This document shows positions 1 through 5,695 of a DNA stretch of 5,695 nt, piece by piece. Below the pieces are notes generated by a model. That model was given only the letters and a program-made list of their open reading frames with translations. It ran no database searches and was not told where the DNA came from. A program made the translations under genes and the position numbers. How positions within the stretch are numbered: position 1 is the first letter of the stretch; every line of letters begins with the position of its first letter. Where the stretch lies: the NCBI GenBank assembly GCA_002431715.1, contig DJHI01000159.1:1-5695 (forward strand), read 5' to 3'. This stretch comes from Armatimonadetes bacterium UBA5829. GTDB lineage: Bacteria > Armatimonadota > UBA5829.

Positions 1-1440
1 AGGCAGTTTTGCGAAGGCGTCCTCGAACGAGCGAAAGCGCTCGGGGCGGACTATGCGGATATTCGTATTATGCGGCGTGAAAATGAGTCCGTCAATTTAC
101 GAACAGGAAAAGTCGAGGGGCTAAGCAAATCTTCGGGTTATGGCTTCAGCGTTCGAGTCCTACTCGATGGAGCCTGGGGCTTTGCTTGCAGCCCGCACGT
201 TACAAAAGAAGCCGGTGAGCGAATTGCCGATGAAGCGGCTCGGATCGCCAAAGCATCCGCGCGGGTTAAGGTGAAAGATGTAAAGCTCGCGCCCGTGGAG
301 GTTCACGAAGGCTCGTTTAAGACTGAGTGGAAGAAAGACCCGTTCGACGTTCCGTTCGATGAAAAAATAGGTTATCTCAAAGATGTCGACGAGATTCTCA
401 GGCAGGACCCCAAGGTTAAAGTGACCGACTGCTTCCTGGACGCATGGAGGTTTGAGCAGGTCTTTGCAAGCACCGAGGGTGCATATATAGAGCAGACAAA
501 GATTGAAAGCGGCGCGGGTATAGGCGCGACGGCTATCGAAGGCTCGGAGGTTCAGACTCGCTCATATCCGGGCGCGTTCGGCGGCGATTATTCCGCCAGG
601 GGCTATGAGTTTATCGAAGAGATGAAACTGCTCGAACATGCCGAGCAGGTAAGGGATGAGGCAGTGGCGTTGCTCAGCGCTCCAGTTTGCCCGGGAGGCC
701 CGACCACTATGATCCTGCAGGGTTCCATTCTTGCCCTTCAGGTGCATGAGTCCTGCGGACATCCGATAGAACTGGATCGCGTTTTCGGCATGGAATCGTC
801 CTTTGCCGGAACAAGTTTTCTCACTCCTGAAAAGCTCAACTGCTTCCGCTACGGCTCGGATATAGTCAACATTACCGCCGATGCGACAGTCCACGGTGGG
901 TTAGGAACCTTTGCATTCGATGATGAGGGAGTTCCCGGCCAGAGAGTCGATGTCGTGAAAGACGGCATCTTCCAGGGATACCTCTCTTCTCGCGAAACAG
1001 CTATCCAGCTAGGCCAGCGCAGCACCGGAGCGATGCGGGCCGACAACTGGAACCGCATGCCCATCATCAGAATGACCAATATCAATCTCCAGCCCGGAGA
1101 CTGGTCGTTTGACGAGCTTATCGCCGATACCAAAGATGGCGTGTATGTAGCCGATATAAAGAGCTGGAGTATAGACGATAAGCGCTTGAACTTCCTATTC
1201 GGTACTGAGATAGCTTGGGAGATCAAGGATGGCTCGCTGGGTCGCATTCTAAAGAACCCTATCTACTCGGGCATGACTCCCGAGTTCTGGGGATCATGTG
1301 ATGCTATCTGTGGTAAGGACGACTGGCATCTGTATGGAATCCCGAATTGCGGTAAGGGCGAACCCGCGCAGCTCGCTCATGTAGGTCACGGCGTTGCCCC
1401 AGCAAGATTTAACAACGTAAGAATGGAAGGTGCGAAATGA
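1..1440 (+). CDS. tldD: TldD metalloprotease subunit (5' end outside window)
   Basis: This is the catalytic subunit of the TldD/TldE heterodimeric zinc protease, a cytosolic enzyme that degrades unfolded peptides through a narrow channel; in E. coli it processes microcin B17 and the CcdA antitoxin. The reading frame is open from base 1. The residues before the first ATG (base 70) include GADYADIRI, which is conserved at TldD N-termini, so the true start lies upstream and probably only a few residues are missing. 479 residues are visible, against about 481 in E. coli TldD. The zinc motif HESCGH (HExxxH) is at visible residues 249-254, and Cys450 in NCGKGEP matches the position of the C-terminal cysteine zinc ligand. 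The stop overlaps the tldE start. No RiPP precursor or toxin-antitoxin partner is visible, so the physiological substrate is unknown. The family call is very secure. Confidence 0.95.
   Translation, partial: RQFCEGVLERAKALGADYADIRIMRRENESVNLRTGKVEGLSKSSGYGFSVRVLLDGAWGFACSPHVTKEAGERIADEAARIAKASARVKVKDVKLAPVEVHEGSFKTEWKKDPFDVPFDEKIGYLKDVDEILRQDPKVKVTDCFLDAWRFEQVFASTEGAYIEQTKIESGAGIGATAIEGSEVQTRSYPGAFGGDYSARGYEFIEEMKLLEHAEQVRDEAVALLSAPVCPGGPTTMILQGSILALQVHESCGHPIELDRVFGMESSFAGTSFLTPEKLNCFRYGSDIVNITADATVHGGLGTFAFDDEGVPGQRVDVVKDGIFQGYLSSRETAIQLGQRSTGAMRADNWNRMPIIRMTNINLQPGDWSFDELIADTKDGVYVADIKSWSIDDKRLNFLFGTEIAWEIKDGSLGRILKNPIYSGMTPEFWGSCDAICGKDDWHLYGIPNCGKGEPAQLAHVGHGVAPARFNNVRMEGAK
1425..1430 (+). 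promoter_or_regulatory. Ribosome binding site of tldE, inside tldD
   Basis: GGAAGG lies 6 bases before the tldE ATG and within the last codons of tldD. Together with the ATGA overlap it indicates translational coupling of the two subunits, which is expected for a heterodimer needed in equal amounts. Confidence 0.7.
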
Positions 1441-2747
1441 AATTGCTTGGTCAGGACAAAGTTAGAGAGCTGATGCAGATCGCATTAAGCCATTCGAGCG
1501 CGGATCAGACCGAGGTCAGCATACGCACGGGCGACTCCGCTCTTACCCGGTTTGCCAATTCGACTATTCACCAGAACATGGCCTTCGAGAATGTCGGCAT
1601 AAGCGTGCGCACTGTATTCGGCAAGAAGATCGCCTCTATGGGCGGCAACGACATCAGCGAGCAGGGTATAAAAGCTCTTGTAGACGACTGCATCGCGATG
1701 ACTCATCATCAGGATGAAAACCCGGATTTTGTATCACTTCCCGAGCCTGTTGAGCGAATCCCGGAGGTCAAGTCATATTCAGATGCGACTGCCAATCTCT
1801 CCGCGGAAGATCGTGCAAAGGCCGTTCGTGAGATAGTTATCGAGTCCGACAGGGTGGGTGGAACCGCGGCCGGTTCTTACAATATCAACAAATTCGAGCA
1901 CGGCGTTATGAACAGCCTCGGTGTGGATTCTTATTATCAGGGAACATCCGCCAGGCTCACATGCGTTGTCACCGGTCCTGACGGCGGTTTCGGCTATGCG
2001 CAGGGCCATTCTGTGGATGCTTCTCAGATCAATCCTGGCGCAATCGGCGCCGAGGCATCGGCGAGGGCATATGAGAGCCGAAATCCTGTGGATGTGCCTC
2101 CGGGGGACTATGAGTGCATCCTGCTGCCGTATGCCACATGCGATATGCTCTATGATCTGCGTTATGTCGGTCTTGGCTCGATGGCATACCAGGAAGGCCA
2201 CAGCTTCATGTGCGGCAAGATGGGCCAGAAGATCCTGAGCGATAAGATCAGCATATGGGATGATGGCCGCGACCCTCGCACAATCACCGCTCCGTTCGAT
2301 GCCGAGGGCATAGCAAAGCAGCATGTCGATATCTTCAAAAATGGCGTAGCCTCCGGCGTCCTATACGGCTCCTATACGGCTCATCGCGAGGGAAAGAAGT
2401 CGACCGGCCACTATGGCGGAATCAATCTCATAATGGGCCCCGGCGATGCGACCGTTCCCGAAATGATCGCAGCCACCAAGCGCGGCATTATGATTACCCG
2501 CTTCCATTACGCAAACATTACTCACGTTATGACTGCCGGCTTATCGGGAATGACCCGCGATGGAACGTTCCTTATCGAGGACGGTAAGATCATCTCACCT
2601 GTAAAGAACCTCCGGTTCAACCAGAGTATTGTTGAGGCATTGCAGAATGTCGATATGGTCGGCAGAGACCTCACCCTCGATGATGGAATCCTTGCTCCCG
2701 CGTTAAAGATCAGCAAGTTCACCTTCCTCAGCGGAACTGAATTTTAG
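1437..2747 (+). CDS. tldE: TldE/PmbA, non-catalytic partner of TldD
   Basis: This is the second subunit of the TldD/TldE protease (TldE, also called PmbA). It pairs with TldD to close the proteolytic cavity. The protein has 436 residues, a little under the usual 440-450. Family hallmarks are the N-terminal ADQTEVSIRTGD strand, and near the C-terminus STGHYG, GLSGMTRDGTFLIEDGKI and PVKNLRFNQSI. It has no HExxxH; the region YQEGHSFMCGK near residues 251-261 occupies the equivalent place without a full zinc site, as expected for the non-catalytic subunit. The ATG at 1437 is supported by GGAAGG 6 bases upstream and by the 4-base overlap with tldD. A perfect 11-bp tandem duplication lies inside the gene at 2360-2381 without breaking the frame. 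The assignment is secure; the natural substrate is not known. Confidence 0.94.
   Translation: MKLLGQDKVRELMQIALSHSSADQTEVSIRTGDSALTRFANSTIHQNMAFENVGISVRTVFGKKIASMGGNDISEQGIKALVDDCIAMTHHQDENPDFVSLPEPVERIPEVKSYSDATANLSAEDRAKAVREIVIESDRVGGTAAGSYNINKFEHGVMNSLGVDSYYQGTSARLTCVVTGPDGGFGYAQGHSVDASQINPGAIGAEASARAYESRNPVDVPPGDYECILLPYATCDMLYDLRYVGLGSMAYQEGHSFMCGKMGQKILSDKISIWDDGRDPRTITAPFDAEGIAKQHVDIFKNGVASGVLYGSYTAHREGKKSTGHYGGINLIMGPGDATVPEMIAATKRGIMITRFHYANITHVMTAGLSGMTRDGTFLIEDGKIISPVKNLRFNQSIVEALQNVDMVGRDLTLDDGILAPALKISKFTFLSGTEF
2360..2381 (+). repeat. 11-bp perfect tandem repeat inside tldE
   Basis: The unit CCTATACGGCT occurs twice head to tail. Because 11 is not a multiple of three, the two copies are read in different frames (giving LYGS then YTA). 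The reading frame and the surrounding family motifs are intact. Confidence 0.8.
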
Positions 2748-2751
2748 TATA

Positions 2752-2825
2752 GGCAATAGCAGGCAGGCAACAGGTAACAGTAATGGCTAAACCCATCTGT
2801 TTCCTATTGCCTGTTACCTATTACC
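2752..2825. repeat. Inverted cluster of GGYAAYA heptamers between operons
   Basis: On the plus strand the left side carries GGCAATA (2752-2758), GGCAACA (2766-2772) and GGTAACA (2773-2779). The right side carries the same unit on the minus strand as four contiguous heptamers: TGTTTCC (2798-2804), TATTGCC (2805-2811), TGTTACC (2812-2818) and TATTACC (2819-2825). The two sides can fold: 2763-2780 pairs with 2797-2814 in an 18-bp stem with two mismatches and one wobble, around a 16-base loop. A second register (2766-2780 with 2811-2825, two mismatches) is also possible. It sits directly after tldE and before the menG promoter. It could act as an imperfect transcription terminator, since TTTT follows at 2829-2832, or be a dispersed intergenic repeat. 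The structure is plain to see; its function is inference. Confidence 0.75.
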
Positions 2826-2835
2826 TGCTTTTGAA

Positions 2836-2864
2836 TTGACTGCCCGCCGCGATTCCGCTATAAT
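2836..2864 (+). promoter_or_regulatory. Sigma-70-type promoter for menG and the prenyl synthase gene
   Basis: TTGACT (2836-2841) and a perfect TATAAT (2859-2864) are separated by 17 bases, which is the ideal spacing. Transcription should begin near 2871, giving a leader of about 34 bases before the preferred menG start. It lies just downstream of the heptamer repeat and separates the menaquinone genes from tldDE. Confidence 0.82.
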
Positions 2865-2904
2865 GCCTTTCGGTCATTGAACTATGGAGTGTCGCAGCGG
2901 TAAT

Positions 2905-3615
2905 ATGAGTAATAAAGATGGCAAAGAGGCTTATATTGAAAGCCTCTTTTCGTCTATTGCGCCAAAGTATGATCTGCTCAACAGTGTGCTCAGCCTGACC
3001 AGGCACAAGGCATGGCGCAGGTTCGCCGTGTCGAAATCCGGGGTGAAGCCGGGCGGCAAGGCTCTGGATGTCTGTTGTGGAACAGGCGACTTTGCATTTG
3101 AGCTGGCTCGGCGGGTCGGTTCGGCAGGCAGTGTTGTCGGGGTCGATTTTTCGGTTCCGATGATCGAGATTGCCAAAGAAAAGGCTGCTCGAAAAGGATT
3201 TGATAACGTAGAGTTTGCCGCTGGTAATGCCTGCACGCTGCCGTTTGAGGATGATTCGTTCGACTGCGCGACCGTCGGCTTCGGCCTCCGAAATGTAGCG
3301 GATTTGCCAAAAGCCTTGAGCGAGATGACCAGGGTCGTAAGGCCCGGCGGTAGAGTTATTAATCTGGAGATCAGCCATGTGAGGCTGCCTCTGCTTCGAC
3401 CATTATGGAAGTTTTGGTTTTACTTTCTCACGCCCAGAACGGCGTCTTTTTTTCGAGCCGGGCGCAACGCGTATGAGTATCTGCCGGATTCGGTTAAGGC
3501 ATTTATGTCGCGCGAAGAGCTTGCGGAGCAGATGACGGCGAGCGGACTGGTCGATGTGCATTATTATGATCTCATGTTCGGTGCTGTGTGCGTTCACATC
3601 GGCACTAAGCCCTGA
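2905..3615 (+). CDS. menG: Demethylmenaquinone C-methyltransferase (MenG/UbiE)
   Basis: This is a SAM-dependent class I methyltransferase that adds the ring methyl group at the end of menaquinone synthesis; UbiE enzymes also act on ubiquinone precursors. Both UbiE signatures are present: YDLLNSVLSLTRHKAW (residues 22-37, with Leu where Met is usual) and RVVRPGGRVINLEIS. The SAM-binding motif I is LDVCCGTGD (54-62), followed by VVGVDFS. From this ATG the protein has 236 residues, close to B. subtilis MenG (233), and the start places the first signature where it sits in that protein. An in-frame ATG at 2884 would add seven residues but leaves only about 13 bases after the predicted transcription start and has no ribosome site. 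The preferred start also lacks an ideal one (GGAG at 2886-2889 is 15 bases away), so the start is less certain than the function. The next gene makes the prenyl tail, which fits menaquinone synthesis. Confidence 0.93.
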   Translation: MSNKDGKEAYIESLFSSIAPKYDLLNSVLSLTRHKAWRRFAVSKSGVKPGGKALDVCCGTGDFAFELARRVGSAGSVVGVDFSVPMIEIAKEKAARKGFDNVEFAAGNACTLPFEDDSFDCATVGFGLRNVADLPKALSEMTRVVRPGGRVINLEISHVRLPLLRPLWKFWFYFLTPRTASFFRAGRNAYEYLPDSVKAFMSREELAEQMTASGLVDVHYYDLMFGAVCVHIGTKP

Positions 3616-3646
3616 CGTTGGGTAAACAGAATTATTAGTTCCATTT

Positions 3647-3650
3647 GGAG
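3647..3650 (+). promoter_or_regulatory. Ribosome binding site fixing the prenyl synthase start
   Basis: GGAG lies 6 bases upstream of the ATG at 3657. An in-frame TTG at 3645 overlaps this site and so cannot use it, which argues for the ATG as the real start. Confidence 0.75.
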
Positions 3651-3656
3651 TTATTG

Positions 3657-4652
3657 ATGAGCGTTCGTTTGATAGAGAAAATAAGGCCGGTTTGGGCCGC
3701 GCCGATTGCATCGGAATTGGATATGGTCGAGGGAATTCTCGAGTCTGAGATAGACTCCGAGGTCTCGGCCGCTTTCGATCTATCCATGCATCTTTTCTCT
3801 GCGGGCGGCAAGAGAATACGTCCGGCTCTTGTGCTCTTTACGGCTCTGGCAGCGAACGAAAACGCCGATATAGACCATGTCGGCAGTCTGGCTGCCGCTA
3901 CTGAGCTTGTACACATGGCTTCACTCGTACACGATGATGTTGTGGATGAAACCCGCGAACGCCGCGGCGAGAGAACGGCAAACAGTATTTGGGGGAACAA
4001 ACTGAGCGTGCTGGGCGGTGATTATCTCCTCTCAAAGGCCTTTTCACTTTTGGCCGCAAACGGAGACAATGAGATATTTACAACGCTCTCCTCTGTGGCG
4101 GTCGGCATGACCGAGAGCGAGATGCTCCAGGCTCAGAGCGAGGGCAGCATAGATGCCTGGCAGGAAAACTATGACCAGATCATCAATGGCAAAACCGCTT
4201 CATTTATGCGCGCATGCTGCGAGTGTGGCGCAATGCTTGCCGGAGCCGATTCTACTACAAGAAAGGCATTGGCCGATTACGGCATCAACTTAGGCAAGGC
4301 ATTTCAGATAACCGACGATGTCCTTGATATCGCTGGCGACCCTGCCCAGACGGGCAAAGATATCGGCGCCGACTTAATGAGCGGCAAATACACTCTTCCT
4401 GTTCTGCTTGCGCTTAAAAAACCGGCATTTCAACTCAACGTTCCCACACAAGTTCTCGAAGGCTACCTGACAAGAGAAGAAGCTGCTCAGATCGCCGATA
4501 AAATCATCGAATGCGGCGCCATCGATGACGCCCTGAATATGGCCCGAAATTGTGTGCAAAAAGCCTGTGAGGGCCTTAAAAGCATTCATTTATCCAAATA
4601 CACCTCAGCACTGAAATCACTCGCGCAGTTTGTAATTGAGCGGACTGCCTAA
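3657..4652 (+). CDS. Long-chain polyprenyl diphosphate synthase (HepT/IspB-like)
   Basis: This trans-isoprenyl diphosphate synthase condenses isopentenyl diphosphate units onto an allylic primer to build the side-chain precursor of a quinone. The protein has 331 residues from the ATG, about normal for HepT/IspB enzymes. It contains GGKRIRP (50-56), the first Asp-rich motif DDVVD (93-97) followed by RRG, GKTAS (178-182) and the second Asp-rich motif QITDDVLD (217-224). The residues four and five places before the first Asp motif are Ser89 and Ala88. Small residues there leave room for a long chain, unlike the bulky ones in short-chain synthases. Exact chain length cannot be read. It lies 41 bases after menG with no terminator between, so the two are probably co-transcribed, like the menG-hepT part of the Bacillus cluster. 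No separate small HepS-type subunit is visible, so it may be a homo-oligomeric IspB type or have its partner elsewhere. Confidence 0.93.
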   Translation: MSVRLIEKIRPVWAAPIASELDMVEGILESEIDSEVSAAFDLSMHLFSAGGKRIRPALVLFTALAANENADIDHVGSLAAATELVHMASLVHDDVVDETRERRGERTANSIWGNKLSVLGGDYLLSKAFSLLAANGDNEIFTTLSSVAVGMTESEMLQAQSEGSIDAWQENYDQIINGKTASFMRACCECGAMLAGADSTTRKALADYGINLGKAFQITDDVLDIAGDPAQTGKDIGADLMSGKYTLPVLLALKKPAFQLNVPTQVLEGYLTREEAAQIADKIIECGAIDDALNMARNCVQKACEGLKSIHLSKYTSALKSLAQFVIERTA

Positions 4653-4667
4653 GCGTTTTTCTTATTG

Positions 4668-4676
4668 TGCTATAAT
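4668..4676 (+). promoter_or_regulatory. Extended -10 promoter for the helicase gene
   Basis: TGCTATAAT is a perfect extended -10 element (TGn followed by TATAAT). No convincing -35 box lies 16-18 bases upstream (CCTAAG at 4648-4653 for a 17-base spacer), which is tolerated with an extended -10. It begins 16 bases after the prenyl synthase stop. Transcription would start near 4683. Confidence 0.65.
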
Positions 4677-4682
4677 AGTTCT

Positions 4683-4798
4683 ACATTGTTACGTTGGTTT
4701 GGCACTGGTCTGGTTGTTCGCGAAAAGCCTCGGTCCCGCTAGTTCAATCGCTGAAAGCTTCGAAGACAATAGTTTAGCAATCCACTTGGAGTATCGAT
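4683..4798 (+). other. Long 5' leader of the helicase mRNA
   Basis: About 115 untranslated bases are predicted between the transcription start and the TTG codon. By eye I find no strong hairpin, no riboswitch class that I recognise and no credible small ORF. Long leaders are known on some cold-induced and autoregulated RNA helicase genes (such as E. coli deaD), so regulation here is possible but only inferred. The extent depends on the predicted promoter. Confidence 0.4.
4788..4791 (+). promoter_or_regulatory. Ribosome binding site fixing the TTG start of the helicase
   Basis: GGAG, in the context TTGGAGT, lies 7 bases before the TTG at 4799. An in-frame TAG at 4775-4777 closes the frame upstream, and no ATG or GTG lies between that stop and the TTG, so this site decides the start. 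Confidence 0.75.
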
Positions 4799-5695
4799 TT
4801 GAACTATAAGGATAAAATCTGCATCTGCCGTGATTGTGAGCAGGAGTTTATATTTACCGTGCAAGAGCAGAAAGAATTTGCAAAATTGGGTTTTAACCCT
4901 CCGACTAGATGCGCCGAATGCCATGAGAAGCGTACATTCAGGCGAAGGCATAACAGAGTAGGCGACTGTCCAACCTATACTGTCCCTTGTTCAGTGTGTG
5001 GAAAAGATGCCACATTACCATTCAAGCCTTCAGATGAAAAGCCGGTCTATTGTGATGACTGCTTCAAGCGGCAGATGGCACTAAAGGATAAGCCGAAGCG
5101 TAAGGAATTTGTTCTCAGAAAGCCTGTTGTATCATTTCACGATATGACCGCAGCAAAAACAGAATCATCTTTTGATCGGTTCGAACTGGACTCGCGGCTT
5201 CAAAAGGCAATAAATGAAGCTGGATATGAGACGCCTACACCAGTGCAGTTGGCGGCTATTCCTATTGGTCTGTCGGGCCGTGATCTGATAGGCACTGCTC
5301 AAACAGGTACCGGTAAAACTGCCGCATTTGTGCTGCCCATACTTCAGCATTTTCTTGATTCACCCACCGGAGGAACGAGAGCAATAGTGTTAACTCCGAC
5401 CAGAGAGCTTGCCCAGCAGATTCACGAATCCTTCAAGCAACTTGCCAAGCATACAAAGGTCAAAAGTGCGACAGTTTATGGTGGGGTGGGGATGGTAGCC
5501 CAAGAAAATGCCTTAAAAAAGGGAGTGGATGTCATCATAGCATGTCCCGGCAGGCTCCTCGATCATATAGAGCGTGGAAATACGGACTTCTTGAATGTAG
5601 AAAAGGTCGTGCTGGATGAAGCTGACCGAATGCTTGATATGGGCTTCCTTCCATCTATTAAGCGCATTCTGAAGTGCCTTCCTCGTAAGCGGCAG
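4799..5695 (+). CDS. DEAD-box RNA helicase with two N-terminal zinc ribbons (3' end outside window)
   Basis: This is an ATP-dependent RNA helicase; 299 residues are visible and the C-terminal helicase domain lies beyond the edge. Residues 1-45 resemble the probable zinc-ribbon family zf-trcl: CRDC (10-13) and CAEC (38-41) around FIFTVQEQKEFAKLGF. Residues 64-88 are a CxxC-x17-CxxC ribbon: CSVC, then FKP and PVYCDDC. A basic linker (about 90-110) leads to the helicase core: Q motif GYETPTPVQ (142-150) with an upstream aromatic (Phe125), motif I AQTGTGKT (167-174), Ia PTRELA (200-205), GG (228-229), Ib CPGR (249-252) and motif II DEAD (273-276). Motif Ib normally reads TPGR. The TTG start is the only one that keeps the first ribbon, and it has a GGAG site 7 bases upstream. 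Roles of such helicases include ribosome assembly and mRNA turnover, especially in the cold. The ribbons probably bind RNA or a partner; that is inference. Confidence 0.93.
   Translation, partial: MNYKDKICICRDCEQEFIFTVQEQKEFAKLGFNPPTRCAECHEKRTFRRRHNRVGDCPTYTVPCSVCGKDATLPFKPSDEKPVYCDDCFKRQMALKDKPKRKEFVLRKPVVSFHDMTAAKTESSFDRFELDSRLQKAINEAGYETPTPVQLAAIPIGLSGRDLIGTAQTGTGKTAAFVLPILQHFLDSPTGGTRAIVLTPTRELAQQIHESFKQLAKHTKVKSATVYGGVGMVAQENALKKGVDVIIACPGRLLDHIERGNTDFLNVEKVVLDEADRMLDMGFLPSIKRILKCLPRKRQ

Noticed and set aside
70..72. ATG at 70 as the tldD start
   Set aside because: The frame is open to base 1 and the residues before it (ALGADYADIRI) are conserved TldD sequence, so the gene begins upstream of the window.
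1779..2324. 181-codon minus-strand ORF opposite tldE
   Set aside because: It is antisense to conserved TldE sequence. Its apparent protein has no family features, and it is read as a shadow ORF.
2748..2835. CRISPR array suggested by repeated short units
   Set aside because: The units are seven bases long with no unique spacers of typical length and lie in opposite orientations, so this is not a CRISPR array.
2884..2904. Upstream ATG as the menG start
   Set aside because: It would leave only about 13 bases after the predicted transcription start with no ribosome site, and would add seven residues that the family does not need. It is not fully excluded.
2821..3378. 185-codon minus-strand ORF opposite menG
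   Set aside because: It overlaps a clear methyltransferase and the menG promoter, shows no recognisable domain, and is explained by codon bias of the plus-strand gene.
4739..4951. 70-codon minus-strand ORF over the helicase leader and first zinc ribbon
   Set aside because: It overlaps the cysteine-rich N-terminus of the helicase, which is supported by its CxxC spacing and ribosome site. No independent evidence supports the antisense ORF.
4799..5695. Lower GC of the helicase as a sign of horizontal transfer
   Set aside because: Two hand-counted 60-base rows of the helicase gave 43% and 48% GC against 65% in one tldD row, but this sample is too small to separate transfer from normal gene-to-gene variation.

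Overview
The window reads as an ordinary bacterial chromosome segment. All five genes are on the plus strand and tightly packed, and two of them run off the window edges. Nothing in it is a transposase, integrase, phage gene, tRNA, rRNA or CRISPR array. The organism cannot be named from the sequence. It is a bacterium that appears to make a menaquinone-type quinone, uses Shine-Dalgarno (GGAG) sites and sigma-70-like promoters, and carries the CxxC-x17-CxxC zinc-ribbon family. I associate that family with groups such as Chloroflexota, Armatimonadota and Deltaproteobacteria. An Armatimonadota-like or other deep-branching Terrabacteria source is a low-confidence guess.

Layout. (1) 1-2747: a tldD-tldE operon encoding the two subunits of the TldD/TldE metalloprotease, overlapping by 4 bases (ATGA). 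The tldD start lies just outside the window. (2) 2748-2904: an intergenic region with an inverted cluster of GGYAAYA-type heptamers, followed by a near-consensus sigma-70 promoter. (3) 2905-4652: a two-gene menaquinone unit, the MenG/UbiE methyltransferase followed by a long-chain polyprenyl diphosphate synthase. One enzyme makes the isoprenoid tail precursor and the other performs a late ring C-methylation. (4) 4653-4798: an intergenic region with an extended -10 promoter and a leader of about 115 bases. (5) 4799-5695, continuing past the window: a DEAD-box RNA helicase that starts at TTG and carries two N-terminal cysteine-based zinc-ribbon modules before its RecA-like domain. An ATG-to-stop ORF search would easily miss this gene, because it has a non-ATG start and no stop inside the window.

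The most notable item is the helicase architecture: a zf-trcl-like ribbon, then a CxxC-x17-CxxC ribbon, then the DEAD core, with a CPGR variant of motif Ib. Second is the heptamer repeat between the two operons. The other genes are conserved housekeeping genes whose family assignments are secure but whose exact substrate or product chain length is not visible here.
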